From positions 1-54,511 of the forward strand of contig JAPKHL010000008.1 in assembly GCA_026646875.1 (NCBI GenBank): a stretch of 54,511 nucleotides of DNA. The letters are read 5' to 3'. Position numbers and translations under genes: made by a program. This stretch comes from Rhodocyclaceae bacterium (lineage in GTDB: Bacteria; Pseudomonadota; Gammaproteobacteria; Burkholderiales; Rhodocyclaceae). Positions within the stretch are counted from its first letter, which is position 1. Each line of letters begins with the position of its first letter. The notes beneath the pieces are model-generated. The model had not been told where the DNA came from, searched no databases, and was given only the letters and a program-made list of their open reading frames with translations. Positions 1-8,618 of this stretch are shown here, piece after piece.

Positions 1-114
1 GCGCGAGCCCGGCGAGAGCACGGCCGCACGCACGCCGGCGGCGGCGAGTCCGTCGGCCAGTGCCTGGGCCCAGGCCAGGTTGAGCAGTCCGGTATCGCGC
101 TCGAGGTCGGTCAT
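1..114 (-). CDS. menD: MenD, 2-succinyl-5-enolpyruvyl-6-hydroxy-3-cyclohexene-1-carboxylate synthase (N-terminal fragment)
   Basis: Only the first 38 codons lie in the window; the gene runs off the left edge. The fragment starts MTDLERDTGLLNLAWAQALA and ends VLSPGSR. The N-W-A pattern followed by G-V and S-P-G-S-R is the N-terminal signature of MenD, a thiamine-diphosphate enzyme that joins isochorismate and 2-oxoglutarate in menaquinone synthesis. The start codon lies 8 bases after the menF stop, so the two are almost certainly cotranscribed. The identification rests on a short stretch but is strongly supported by menE and menF immediately upstream. Confidence 0.85.
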   Translation of the reverse strand, partial: MTDLERDTGLLNLAWAQALADGLAAAGVRAAVLSPGSR

Positions 115-122
115 GGCGGGGG

Positions 123-1622
123 TCAGGCGCGGCGCGACGGGCGCGCGGTGCCGTGCGCATCCTGCCAGCCGGCGCCGGGGGGAGAGGCGGACGAGACGGA
201 GCCGGTGGCCGCAGCGGCCAGTGCGGCGAGCAGCGGCCCAAGCTTGGCCTCGGTTTCAGCGAGTTCCTGCCGTGGATCGGAACCGGCGACGATGCCGGCG
301 CCGGCGAACAGCTCGGCCTGAGCGCCATCAAGGCGGGCGCAGCGCAGGGCGACGGCGATTTCGCCGTCGCCGTCGCGGTCGATCCAGCCGATGCCGCCGG
401 TGTACCAGTCCGGACGCCGTTCGCGGTGGGCGCGCAGCCAGCGCCGTGCTGCGGCCTCCGGTGTGCCGCCGACGGCCGGGGTCGGATGCAGGCGGGCGAT
501 CAGGTCGAACAGGCCGACCCCCGGCAGCGCCCGGCCGGCCACGCTGGTGCGCAGGTGGCGCAACTCGCGCACCGTCATCACCTCGGCGGCTTGCGGTGCG
601 TCGAGACGCGCACACAGCGGTGCCAGCGCGTCGCGCACGGCATCGACCACCAGCTGCTGCTCGCGGCGGTTCTTGTCGTCGTCGAGTGCTTGCGGTGCGT
701 TGGTGGAGCTTGCTCCTGCGCCGGTCCTGCCGGTCGTGTTGTCTTCCCAGACGGTGCCGGCCAGGGCGTCGGCACGCACGATGCCGCTGGCCAGGGTGAC
801 CAGCCGCTCCGGCGTGGCACCGAGGAAGCAGCGGCCCGCCTGGCCGATGCCGTAGAGCGTGCATTCCGGGTGGCGGGAGGCCAGCGCGGCGAGCACTGTC
901 GCCGGATCGATGCGACACCGGGCGGCGTAGCTGGCGCTGCGTGCGAGCACCACCTTGGCCAGTTCGCCCTGTGCGATGCCGGCCAGCGCGGCGCGCACGC
1001 GGGCGAGGTAGGCCCGCTCGGCCAGCGGCGCCGGCCGGCGCTCGCCGGTCTGCGCCGCCGTGGCGGCCGGGCGGGCCGGCGCGGCAGCCGCCAGCTCGGC
1101 CTGCCAGCGCTCGATCGCCGTGTCCGCATCGCGCAGGGTGCAGGTGAACGTCGCGCTGGCCTGTCCCGCGCGCCAGCGCAGGAGAATCGCGGGCACCGCG
1201 AGGCGGGCGTTGGGGAGCTCGTCGGGGACACCGTCCGCCGCCTCCTCGTCGAAGGCGAAGCCGATGTGCGCCAGGGGGGAGGGCGCGTTGCCGTCGGCAT
1301 CGTCGTGCCGCCAGAGCGGAGCCAGTCCGGCGAAGGCTGCCTGCAGCGCCGAGAAACGCGCCGGACCGGCGCTGCAGAAGAGCAGGGCGTGACCGAGGGC
1401 GAGGCGCCAGTCGTCGCGCGCAGGCTGTGCCCAAGCCGTGGCCAGGGGCCGCGCGAGATCGGTGGAGAGCCAGTCGCCGCCCGTCGTGGCCGGTGCTTCC
1501 AGCGCGAGCGTGATGCTGAGCAGGGCGTTGCCCGGTGTGCCCGCCGGCAGGGCGGCACGGGTGGCGGCCAGCCGCTCGCGCAAACGGGTGAGCGGGGCCG
1601 GCTCCAGCGGTTTCAGACCCAT
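123..1622 (-). CDS. menF: MenF, isochorismate synthase
   Basis: This 499-residue protein converts chorismate to isochorismate, the first committed step of menaquinone synthesis. The C-terminal half is a chorismate-binding domain with the family motifs GELAKVVLAR, LHPTPAVGGTP, DWYTGGIGWID and AGAGIVAGSDP. The N-terminal 200 residues are the more variable part usual for MenF/DhbC/EntC enzymes. An open frame continues far upstream of the start, but the ATG of MGLKPLEPAP lies 5 bases after the menE stop and gives a normal family length. EntC-type siderophore function is the main alternative; the menE and menD neighbours make MenF the better call. Confidence 0.93.
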   Translation of the reverse strand: MGLKPLEPAPLTRLRERLAATRAALPAGTPGNALLSITLALEAPATTGGDWLSTDLARPLATAWAQPARDDWRLALGHALLFCSAGPARFSALQAAFAGLAPLWRHDDADGNAPSPLAHIGFAFDEEAADGVPDELPNARLAVPAILLRWRAGQASATFTCTLRDADTAIERWQAELAAAAPARPAATAAQTGERRPAPLAERAYLARVRAALAGIAQGELAKVVLARSASYAARCRIDPATVLAALASRHPECTLYGIGQAGRCFLGATPERLVTLASGIVRADALAGTVWEDNTTGRTGAGASSTNAPQALDDDKNRREQQLVVDAVRDALAPLCARLDAPQAAEVMTVRELRHLRTSVAGRALPGVGLFDLIARLHPTPAVGGTPEAAARRWLRAHRERRPDWYTGGIGWIDRDGDGEIAVALRCARLDGAQAELFAGAGIVAGSDPRQELAETEAKLGPLLAALAAAATGSVSSASPPGAGWQDAHGTARPSRRA

Positions 1623-1627
1623 CGGTT

Positions 1628-3043
1628 TCAGGATGCTTCCCGGCAGTCGCGTGCCAGCGCGCGCAGCGCGGCCCGCTCGATCTTGCCCATGGCGTTGCGC
1701 GGCAGGCGCGGCACGCCCAGCACCCGACGCGGCCGCTGCGCCGGGGGCAGGTGGCGACGTCCCCAGTCGCGCACGCTCTCCGGCAGGGCGTTGCCGACCA
1801 CCAGCGCGACCAGCGCATCGCCCCAGACCGGGTCGGGGAGGGCGGTGACCGCCACGTCGGCCACGCCCGGGCAGGCAGCGAGGCAGGATTCCACCTCGAG
1901 CGGATGCACGTTCACGCCGCCGCTGACGAAGACGTCGTCGGCGCGGCCGTGCACGCGCAGGTGACCACGGGCGTCGATGCCGCCGAGGTCGGCGGTGCGC
2001 AGCCAGCCGTCGGCCGCGAGGCCGTGCCCCGGTGCGAGGTCGGGGTTGAGATAGCCGGCCATCACCTGCGGACCGCGCAGGCAGAGCCGGCCGGTCTCGT
2101 CGACCCGGCACGCCAGGCCGTCGAGCAGCGGGCCCACGGCACCCTCGTGCCAGTCGTCGCCGGGGGCGACGAGGGTGGCGGCCTGCGCCGCGCACTCGCT
2201 CATTCCCCAGCTCGGGCAGAGTGGCCAGCCGGCGGCGCGGGCGCGCTCGAACAGCGGCCGCGAGAGCGCCGCGCCGCCGATCAGCGCGTGACGCAGGCTG
2301 GCTGGCGGCCGCACGTCGAGATCGAGCAGGCGCGCCAGCATCGCCGGCACCAGCGAGAGATGCGTCACCGCCTGGTGCGTCAGCGCGGCGGCCACCGTGG
2401 CGGCATCGAAGCCGACGTGCAGCTGCAGCGTGGCGCCGGCACGCAGGCAGCGGTACAGGATGGAGATGCCGCCGATGTGGTGGAGCGGCAGGCAGGCCAG
2501 CCACAGATCGCCGGCGCCGAGCGGCAGGCGTGCGTTCGATGCGCGTGCAGCGGCATCGAGGTTGTCCGGCGTCAGCATTACCGCCTTCGGCGTCCCCTCG
2601 CTGCCGCTGGTGGCGATGACCAGTGCGATGGCCGGAGCGGCCGTGCCGCACGCCGTGGCCAGGGCGTCGCCGGATGCGGCCGCGTGGGGCGGGGCAATGG
2701 CCGTTTCCGGCAGGGGTGGCGGCAGGCGGCGAAGATGAATTCCCCCCTGTGCCCGCAGTGCTGCCCAGCGGGCATCGGCGGTTTGCGGATCGAGCGGCAG
2801 CAGGCCGAGGCCGAGGCGCGAGCAGGCGAGGGCGGCGATGACCAGTTCGCTTGCCGTGCCCGCCACGGCGACGATCGGCGGCGTCTCGCCGGTCCCGGTG
2901 AGCGCAGCCTGCAGGCGATCCGCCGCGTGTCGCGCGACGGCCGCCAGTTCGGCATGGCTCAGCGTGGCATGCGGCAGGCACAGTGCGGGCCGTTCCGGAT
3001 GACGGTGGGCGCCGGCGGCCAGCCAGTCGGCGAGGCGGTTCAT
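1628..3043 (-). CDS. menE: MenE, o-succinylbenzoate--CoA ligase
   Basis: A 471-residue ANL-superfamily adenylating enzyme. It shows the AMP-binding loop SGSEGTPKA near residue 150, then GYLN, GWLRTADLG, HGRADDVFVSGGVNVHP and the C-terminal NAMGKIER segment with the catalytic lysine. In context it activates o-succinylbenzoate to its CoA ester, the step before MenB ring closure. It is the first men gene of the minus-strand run menE-menF-menD, with only 5 and 8 bases between genes. Other acyl-CoA ligases share these motifs, so the specific substrate is inferred from the neighbours. Confidence 0.88.
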   Translation of the reverse strand: MNRLADWLAAGAHRHPERPALCLPHATLSHAELAAVARHAADRLQAALTGTGETPPIVAVAGTASELVIAALACSRLGLGLLPLDPQTADARWAALRAQGGIHLRRLPPPLPETAIAPPHAAASGDALATACGTAAPAIALVIATSGSEGTPKAVMLTPDNLDAAARASNARLPLGAGDLWLACLPLHHIGGISILYRCLRAGATLQLHVGFDAATVAAALTHQAVTHLSLVPAMLARLLDLDVRPPASLRHALIGGAALSRPLFERARAAGWPLCPSWGMSECAAQAATLVAPGDDWHEGAVGPLLDGLACRVDETGRLCLRGPQVMAGYLNPDLAPGHGLAADGWLRTADLGGIDARGHLRVHGRADDVFVSGGVNVHPLEVESCLAACPGVADVAVTALPDPVWGDALVALVVGNALPESVRDWGRRHLPPAQRPRRVLGVPRLPRNAMGKIERAALRALARDCREAS

Positions 3044-3075
3044 GGGGTGTGTTGCCCGGGCAGGATAAGCGTTGG

Positions 3076-3081
3076 ATTATA
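3076..3081 (-). promoter_or_regulatory. Possible -10 element for menE-menF-menD
   Basis: On the minus strand this reads TATAAT, 32 bases upstream of the menE start. No convincing -35 hexamer lies 16-18 bases further up, so it is either a weak or activator-dependent promoter, or chance. Confidence 0.35.
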
Positions 3082-3190
3082 CGTGGGCGGCATCCCGGCG
3101 CCCTTGCCCGGGATCAAGAAAATGTGCAGGGAAGGGCAGCGGGCACGGGGATGCGCACAGCAGGCTGCGCCTCCCCGCACCTCCGGTGTG

Positions 3191-3901
3191 TCACTCCGGG
3201 CGAACCAGCAGATCCACCCGTTGCGGGCTGTGGAAGGTGGCTCCCGTCGGCGTCAGGTGTCGCGCGAAGGCGTCACGCACCCGGGCGAGACATTCCGGTG
3301 AGAGCCGGTGACTGGTGTGGGTGACGTTGATCATGCGCGCCTCGAAGTGCGCGAAGCTGTCGAACTGGCTGCGTGTGGCGAAAAAGAGCTGCCGGCACAG
3401 TGCCAGCCGGCCGCTGTCCACCGCCCGGCGGACGGCCGCGAAGGCAGCCTCGCGTACCGTTCTTTCGTCATGGAAGAGCCGCATGATCTCGTTGAGCTCG
3501 CCGGCGAACACCGGCTCCGAAATCCAGGCGAGGCCTCCCGGCCGCAGCACCCGCGCGATTTCCGCCAGCGCCCGGTCCATCGCCGGCAGCGGCACGTGGT
3601 GCAGGGACTTGAGCATGATCACTACATCCACGCTGGCGTCCTCCAGCGGAATCGCTTCTGCCCCGCCGAGCAGGAAGCGCACGGTGGGCAGATCGGCAAT
3701 CTCCAGGTTGCGCGCATGCTGGATGGCGTCCACTTCAAGCGCGAGGATCTCGCGTGGCCGCCCGCTCCCGGCCAGCGCCCGCGTCTTCTCCGCCCGGCCG
3801 CAGCCCAGTTCGAGCACGCGGGCGCCATCCAGGGGCAGTTCGTCGAGCATCAGCGCCACTTCGTTGCACAGGCGGGTTTGCGTCGGATCGGCGATCTGCA
3901 T
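3191..3901 (-). CDS. Class I SAM-dependent methyltransferase
   Basis: A 236-residue Rossmann-fold methyltransferase. Motif I is VLELGCGRAEKT near residue 30, followed by an acidic residue at the end of the next strand (LALEVDA), the segment DVVIMLKSLHHVP, and RVLRPGG, the usual post-motif signature of methyltransferase domain 11. I chose the ATG of MQIADPTQ because GGGGGA stands six bases before it; upstream in-frame codons lack a binding site. It precedes menE on the same strand, with 147 bases between. A role in quinone methylation is possible from position alone, but the sequence is short and does not resemble MenG/UbiE closely enough to say so. Confidence 0.75.
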   Translation of the reverse strand: MQIADPTQTRLCNEVALMLDELPLDGARVLELGCGRAEKTRALAGSGRPREILALEVDAIQHARNLEIADLPTVRFLLGGAEAIPLEDASVDVVIMLKSLHHVPLPAMDRALAEIARVLRPGGLAWISEPVFAGELNEIMRLFHDERTVREAAFAAVRRAVDSGRLALCRQLFFATRSQFDSFAHFEARMINVTHTSHRLSPECLARVRDAFARHLTPTGATFHSPQRVDLLVRPE

Positions 3902-4016
3902 GAAAGGTCCCCCGGGTGAGCGATGACAGCCATCAATATTATCATATGCTGATGCTGTCTGGCCGCCCGGCGGTGGGTTGCAAGGGATCAAGAGGGATCG
4001 GGGTGTGCGGAAGTGC

Positions 4017-4046
4017 TTGAGCCGCCCGGGATAAACCCGCTATAAT
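4017..4046 (+). promoter_or_regulatory. Sigma-70 promoter of rpsF-priB-rpsR-rplI
   Basis: TTGAGC at 4017-4022 and a perfect TATAAT at 4041-4046 with an 18-base spacer, 64 bases upstream of the rpsF ATG. The -10 is flanked by CCCGC and CGCGGG. Confidence 0.75.
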
Positions 4047-4110
4047 CGCGGGCTTTTCCACCTTGCTCTACCGTTCGCATGGCGGGGGGCTTTTGCCACA
4101 AGGAGTGTTC

Positions 4111-4500
4111 ATGCGCCATTACGAAATCGTTTTCATCGTCCATCCGGACCAGTCCGAGCAGGTCCCGGCGATGGTCGAACGTTACAAGACGCTCGTCACC
4201 GCGCAGGGCGGCCAGATCCATCGTCTCGAGGACTGGGGCCGTCGCCAGCTTGCCTACCCGATCCAGAAGATGCACAAGGCGCACTATGTTCTGATGAACA
4301 TCGAGTGCGACGGTGCCACGCTGGCCGAACTCGAGCATGGCTTCAAGTTCAACGACGCTGTCCTGCGCAGCCTCGTCATCAAGATGAAGAAGGCCGTGAC
4401 CACGCCTTCGCCGATGATGAAGGAAGAGAAGTCGCGCTCGCTGCTCGAGACCAAGGCCGAGGCTCCCGCCGAAGCCGCCGCGGAACAACCGGCTGCCTGA
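4111..4500 (+). CDS. rpsF: 30S ribosomal protein S6
   Basis: A 129-residue protein beginning [19 protein letters not shown], the typical S6 N-terminus, with [14 protein letters not shown] in the middle and an acidic, alanine-rich tail. S6 binds 16S rRNA with S18 in the platform of the small subunit. The ATG follows AAGGAG by five bases; an in-frame ATG 48 bases upstream would add residues foreign to the family. First gene of the operon with priB, rpsR and rplI. Confidence 0.97.
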   Translation: MRHYEIVFIVHPDQSEQVPAMVERYKTLVTAQGGQIHRLEDWGRRQLAYPIQKMHKAHYVLMNIECDGATLAELEHGFKFNDAVLRSLVIKMKKAVTTPSPMMKEEKSRSLLETKAEAPAEAAAEQPAA

Positions 4501-4514
4501 GCGGCGGGGCTCCG

Positions 4515-4844
4515 CTGAACCGCGTCGAACTCACCGGCATCCTGATCGAGCGCAAGGCGCTGCGTTACACCCCGGCCGGCGTGCCGGTGATGGAATGCGT
4601 GATCGGGCATCAGTCGGAGCAGGTCGAGGCGGGCGGTCCGCGGCGCGTCGAGTGCGAGATCCAGGCGATCGGCCTGGGCGCAATGGCGACGTGGCTGCAG
4701 GCGGCGAATCCGGGAAGCGCGGTGCGCGTGACCGGTTTTCTCGCAGCGCGGAGCCAGCACAGCAAACAGCTCAGGTTGCACGTCAATACAATCGAATTCG
4801 TAGAAGGAAATCAAAATGGCCAGATTCTTCAAGAAGAAGGATGA
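4515..4844 (+). CDS. priB: Primosomal replication protein PriB, apparently with a CTG start
   Basis: The frame encodes [20 protein letters not shown] and continues through an OB-fold to [12 protein letters not shown], matching PriB, the single-strand DNA-binding protein that helps PriA reload DnaB at stalled forks. There is no in-frame ATG, GTG or TTG between the rpsF stop and the conserved NRVEL motif. The residue before N is encoded by CTG at 4515, with GGCGGGG about five bases upstream, so CTG is the likely start and gives 109 residues. The next in-frame ATG (VMECV) would remove the first conserved strands. The gene ends 29 bases inside rpsR. Confidence 0.88.
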   Translation: MNRVELTGILIERKALRYTPAGVPVMECVIGHQSEQVEAGGPRRVECEIQAIGLGAMATWLQAANPGSAVRVTGFLAARSQHSKQLRLHVNTIEFVEGNQNGQILQEEG

Positions 4845-5091
4845 CAAGAACGGTAAGAAGCGCGGTGGCGGTCTGTTCAAGCGCCGCAAGTTCTGCCGCT
4901 TCACCGCGGAAAAGGTTGAGCAGATCGACTACAAGGATGTCGACCAGTTCAAGGAATACATCGCCGAAAACGCCAAGATCATGCCGGCTCGCCTGACCGG
5001 CACCAAGGCCGGCTACCAGCGCCAGCTGTCGATCGCCATCAAGCGCGCGCGCTTCCTGGCCCTGCTGCCGTACACCGACAACCACCAGTAA
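4816..5091 (+). CDS. rpsR: 30S ribosomal protein S18
   Basis: A 91-residue basic protein with the S18 core [26 protein letters not shown]-like segment (here [17 protein letters not shown]) and the C-terminal [14 protein letters not shown]. It pairs with S6 on 16S rRNA. The ATG follows GAAGGAAATCAAA, so the ribosome-binding site lies inside priB, whose stop is 26 bases downstream; translational coupling of the two is likely. Confidence 0.97.
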   Translation: MARFFKKKDDKNGKKRGGGLFKRRKFCRFTAEKVEQIDYKDVDQFKEYIAENAKIMPARLTGTKAGYQRQLSIAIKRARFLALLPYTDNHQ

Positions 5092-5106
5092 TTCGAGGAG
5101 AAGACC

Positions 5107-5556
5107 ATGCAAATCATTCTGATGGAAAAGGTCGTCAACCTCGGCAACCTGGGCGATCTCGTCAAGGTCAAGGACGGCTACGCCCGTAACTTCCTGATCC
5201 CGAAGGGCAAGGCCAAGCGCGCCACGCCGGCGGCCATGGCCGAGTTCGAAGCCAAGCGCGCCGAGCTGGAAAAGGCCGCCGCCGAGAAGCTGGCCGAGGC
5301 CCAGGCCTTCGCCGAGAAGCTTTCCGGCGTGACCGTGACGATCGCCCGTAAGGCCGGCGTCGATGGCCGCCTGTTCGGCTCGGTGACCAACCATGATGTG
5401 GCCGACGGTCTCAAGGCCCTGGGCTTCGAGGTCGAGAAGTCGTCCGTGCGCATGCCGGCCGGCCCGATCAAGACGGTCAGCGAGCAGTCGCTGGAAATCG
5501 CTCTGCACACCGACGTCGTCGCCACGATCAACGTCGCCGTGGCCGGCGAGCAGTAA
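5107..5556 (+). CDS. rplI: 50S ribosomal protein L9
   Basis: A 149-residue protein with the L9 N-terminal signature [20 protein letters not shown] and [13 protein letters not shown], then the long connecting helix rich in Ala, Glu and Lys, and a C-terminal domain containing [17 protein letters not shown]9 binds the base of the L1 stalk. GAGGAG stands six bases before the ATG. Last gene of the operon; a strong terminator follows 57 bases downstream. Confidence 0.97.
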   Translation: MQIILMEKVVNLGNLGDLVKVKDGYARNFLIPKGKAKRATPAAMAEFEAKRAELEKAAAEKLAEAQAFAEKLSGVTVTIARKAGVDGRLFGSVTNHDVADGLKALGFEVEKSSVRMPAGPIKTVSEQSLEIALHTDVVATINVAVAGEQ

Positions 5557-5613
5557 TCCGGGCGCTTCGCGCGAATCGAACGATCCGAACGATCCGCGCA
5601 GCTTCGTCCGCAG

Positions 5614-5650
5614 CGAAAAAGCCTTGCCATCGGCAAGGCTTTTTCGTTTT
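5614..5650 (+). terminator. Rho-independent terminator after rplI
   Basis: A perfect 15-base-pair inverted repeat (arms 5614-5628 and 5632-5646) with a three-base loop ATC. The right arm contains a run of five T and is followed by TTTT. The left arm carries the matching A run, so it could also work in the other direction. Confidence 0.93.
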
Positions 5651-5822
5651 CGGGGCCATGCAAGCGCACAGTGCGCTCCGGCTCGGGTAACTCGGGTAAA
5701 CTTGCCGGCCTGATGGCGTGGCGCGGTTTTCCTCGTCCCGCACCGTCGTGCTTCTCCCCGTCGCAGCGCACCGCCGTGCGCCCCGCGATCCGTTGCAATC
5801 GTTGCGAGTGGTTCGAATCCCC

Positions 5823-7262
5823 ATGGCGAAATCCTTCAGCTCTCCCGGCCAGCGCGGACAGTGGTCGAAGCGCGGCGACGGCCCGTCGATCGATCCGGCA
5901 CTGGCTGCCCTGCGCATTCCACCGCACTCGATCGAGGCCGAACAGTCGGTGCTCGGCGGCCTGCTGCTCGACAACGCGGCTTTCGACAAGATCGCCGATC
6001 TGGTCGGCGAGGACGATTTCTATCGCGATGAGCACAAGCGCATCTTCCGGCAGATCCGCAAGCTGCTCGAGCGCGGCAAACCGGTCGATGTGGTCACCGT
6101 CGCCGAGAGTCTCGACGCGGCCGGCGAAGGCGGCGATACCGGTGGTCTTGCCTATCTCGGCGAGCTGGCGGCCAACACGCCCTCGGCCGCCAACATCCGG
6201 CGTTATGCCGAGATCGTGCGCGAGCGGGCCATTCTGCGCCAGCTGGTGACGGCCGGTGACGAGATTGCCGGCAGCGCGCTCAACCCGCTCGGCCGCGAAC
6301 CGAAGCAGCTGCTCGACGAGGCCGAGGCGAAGGTGTTCGCCATCGCCGAGGGCGGTTTCCGTAGCCAGACCGGCTTCCAGCACATCAACCCGTTGCTCAC
6401 GCAGGTGGTCGAGCGCATCCAGGAGCTGCATGACCGCGAGAATCCCTCGGACATCACCGGCATTCCCACCGGCTATGCCGATCTCGACAAGATGACCTCC
6501 GGTCTGCAGGCGGGCGACCTGCTGATCGTCGCCGGCCGCCCGTCGATGGGCAAGACCTCGTTCGCCCTGAACATCGGCGAGCACGTGGCGATCGATGTGG
6601 GTCTGCCGGTCGCGGTATTCTCGATGGAAATGGGCGGCGCGCAGCTGGCCATGCGCATGCTGGCCTCGGTCGGCCGCCTCGATTCGAACCGGGTGCGCAC
6701 CGGCCGCCTCAACGACGACGAATGGTCGCGCCTGTCGTTCGCCCTCGGCAAGATGCACGAGGCGCCGATCTACATCGACGAGACGCCGGCGCTCAATCCG
6801 ATCGACCTGCGTGCCCGCGCGCGGCGCCTGCACCGCCAGTGCGGCAAGCTCGGCCTGATCATCATCGATTACCTGCAGCTGATGTCCTCGGCCAACGGCG
6901 GCGGCGAGAACCGGGCCACCGAAATCTCCGAGATCTCCCGCTCGCTCAAGGGACTGGCGAAGGAACTCGGGGTGCCGGTGATCGCCCTGTCGCAGCTCAA
7001 CCGCTCGCTGGAACAGCGGCCGAACAAGCGGCCGGTGATGTCCGACCTGCGCGAATCGGGCGCCATCGAGCAGGATGCCGACGTGATCATGTTCATCTAC
7101 CGCGACCAGGTCTATAACCCCGACACGCCGGACAAGGGCACCGCCGAGATCATCATCGGCAAGCAGCGTAACGGCCCGATCGGCATGGTGCGCCTGGCCT
7201 TCCTCGGCGAATACACGCGCTTCGAGAACTTCGCCCACCAGGGCGGCGGCGCGGATTACTGA
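5823..7262 (+). CDS. dnaB: Replicative DNA helicase DnaB
   Basis: A 479-residue hexameric helicase that unwinds DNA at the replication fork. The N-terminal domain begins at PHSIEAEQSVLGGLLLDN and the RecA-like C-terminal domain carries the Walker A motif GRPSMGKTSFAL, then SMEMGG, IIIDYLQLM (Walker B) and the arginine-finger region SDLRESGAIEQDADV. The start at MAKSFSS gives normal family length; a 35-residue upstream extension is in frame but unlike DnaB. The ribosome-binding site is weak. A 15-base palindrome with one central base (5663-5677) lies in the upstream region. The gene converges on the next one with six bases between. Confidence 0.96.
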   Translation: MAKSFSSPGQRGQWSKRGDGPSIDPALAALRIPPHSIEAEQSVLGGLLLDNAAFDKIADLVGEDDFYRDEHKRIFRQIRKLLERGKPVDVVTVAESLDAAGEGGDTGGLAYLGELAANTPSAANIRRYAEIVRERAILRQLVTAGDEIAGSALNPLGREPKQLLDEAEAKVFAIAEGGFRSQTGFQHINPLLTQVVERIQELHDRENPSDITGIPTGYADLDKMTSGLQAGDLLIVAGRPSMGKTSFALNIGEHVAIDVGLPVAVFSMEMGGAQLAMRMLASVGRLDSNRVRTGRLNDDEWSRLSFALGKMHEAPIYIDETPALNPIDLRARARRLHRQCGKLGLIIIDYLQLMSSANGGGENRATEISEISRSLKGLAKELGVPVIALSQLNRSLEQRPNKRPVMSDLRESGAIEQDADVIMFIYRDQVYNPDTPDKGTAEIIIGKQRNGPIGMVRLAFLGEYTRFENFAHQGGGADY

Positions 7263-7268
7263 CGCCGT

Positions 7269-8513
7269 TCAGGCCTCGCTGCGCCGGGCCGCGACGGCGT
7301 AACCGAGGCGTCCGCCGCGCAGGCTGTCGAAGCGTCCGTCCGCGTTTTCGGCATGCGGCAGCGCGAGGAAGGGCAGGCGGGCACCGGGACTGCCCGGCAG
7401 GCCGATGTCCTGCGCAGCGTTGTAGCTGATCCAGTTCATTTCCCAGAAGCCGAAGAGCAGCTTGCGCAGCACCGCGAGGCGCGAGTCGCTGCCGCTCAGT
7501 GCCTCCTCGTGGATCGCCTTGCGCACGTCGGAGGGATCGACCGGGATCCAGCCGTAGCCGGGACCGTAGAATTCGGCGCGGCAGTGTTGCGCCTGCGCGA
7601 GGTCGCCGCTGGCACCGAGGCTGCCGAACAGGCGCGAGCCGTCGATGCGCAGGCCGAACACCGGCCGCGCCGGGATGCCCATCGAGCGGCAGAGGGCGAC
7701 GAAGAGCAGCGCGATGTCCGCGCTCTTGCCGCTGAAATGGCCGCCATCGAGCATGGCGACGATGTTGCCGCTACCGAAGCCGGCGCCGCGCGGATCGTGC
7801 GTGCTGTGCTCGACCACCCATTCGTAGATGGCCTTGGCCTGCGCCACCGGGTCCTTCATGCGGCCGATGGCGCGTTCGGCGGTCCTGCGCACCAGGCCGT
7901 CGGTGGGCACCTGCGCGGTCGGCTGCAGGCAGTGGCGCAGCACTTCGGTGCGCTCGGCCAGCACCTCGCGGCGGGTGATGTCGAAGTGGCGGTCCTGGGT
8001 GGCGACACGGGTGATCACCTCGAGCGTTGGCCCCGCGCCGCCGCCTTCCTTGCCTTCCCACTCAGCGTGGAAGACTTCCATCTCGGCGACCGGATCGCGA
8101 TGGATGCCGGCGCTGGCGAAGTTGCCGCGCCAGCGGTGGCCGAGCGAGCGTTGCCAGGCGGTGTCCTTGTACTGCGCCAGCGGCAGCCACAGGCGCACCG
8201 GCCCGCCAGCGGGCAGCGTCAGGGTGGTGGTGATCTCGTAGGTCCGCCACTGCGGGGGCGGCTCGTCAGGCAGGTTGACGACGCTGCGCGGTTCGCGCGC
8301 CGGCGGCATCTCGTCGGCGGTCTCGGTGGCGTTCGCAGCGGCGGCGGGGGCGGTGGTTTTCGCAGCTTTCCGGGTGCTGGCGCGTGCCGCCGGTTTTCTG
8401 GCCGGAGCCTTCTTGCCGCCGGGCTTGGCGGCGGTCTTGTTGGCCGCGTCCGCCACCGGCGAGGCGAACAGCGGGATCAGCGCCGTGGCGGCGAGGAAGT
8501 TGCGTCGCTTCAA
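7269..8513 (-). CDS. Tat-type exported transglutaminase-like protein, catalytic cysteine replaced by serine
   Basis: A 414-residue protein with a twin-arginine leader (KRRNFLAATALIPLF, cleavage near ADA), a linker at about residues 24-70 rich in Ala, Lys and Pro with repeats such as KPAAR, and a transglutaminase-like core. The core has GGHFSGKSADIALLF, then LCRSMGIPARPVFGLR, and QHCRAEFYGPGYGWIPVDPSD with the expected His (about 310) and Asp. At the usual nucleophile position the sequence reads G-K-S (Ser264, codon AGC). Some relatives of this exported family may share the Ser, so it may be a subfamily trait. The substrate is unknown. It is convergent with dnaB. Confidence 0.8.
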   Translation of the reverse strand: MKRRNFLAATALIPLFASPVADAANKTAAKPGGKKAPARKPAARASTRKAAKTTAPAAAANATETADEMPPAREPRSVVNLPDEPPPQWRTYEITTTLTLPAGGPVRLWLPLAQYKDTAWQRSLGHRWRGNFASAGIHRDPVAEMEVFHAEWEGKEGGGAGPTLEVITRVATQDRHFDITRREVLAERTEVLRHCLQPTAQVPTDGLVRRTAERAIGRMKDPVAQAKAIYEWVVEHSTHDPRGAGFGSGNIVAMLDGGHFSGKSADIALLFVALCRSMGIPARPVFGLRIDGSRLFGSLGASGDLAQAQHCRAEFYGPGYGWIPVDPSDVRKAIHEEALSGSDSRLAVLRKLLFGFWEMNWISYNAAQDIGLPGSPGARLPFLALPHAENADGRFDSLRGGRLGYAVAARRSEA

Positions 8514-8618
8514 TCGAACCTCCGGGTGTCGGGCGGGCCCGGATGTGCCCGGCGCGGGCGGCGGGCCGCTGAAACGGACGGGCCGTGCGCGAGGGCACGG
8601 CCCGGAAGGAGGCCCGGA

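Noticed and set aside
123-2981. A single open frame that would fuse a long N-terminal part to MenF.
   Set aside because: The upstream half is an out-of-frame reading of menE, rich in Arg and Ala. MenE and MenF are separate, each with its own start and family length.
3917-3960. Operator dyad in the AT-rich segment upstream of the methyltransferase.
   Set aside because: CATCA and TGATG match at the ends but the inner bases are not symmetric, so it is not a convincing palindrome.
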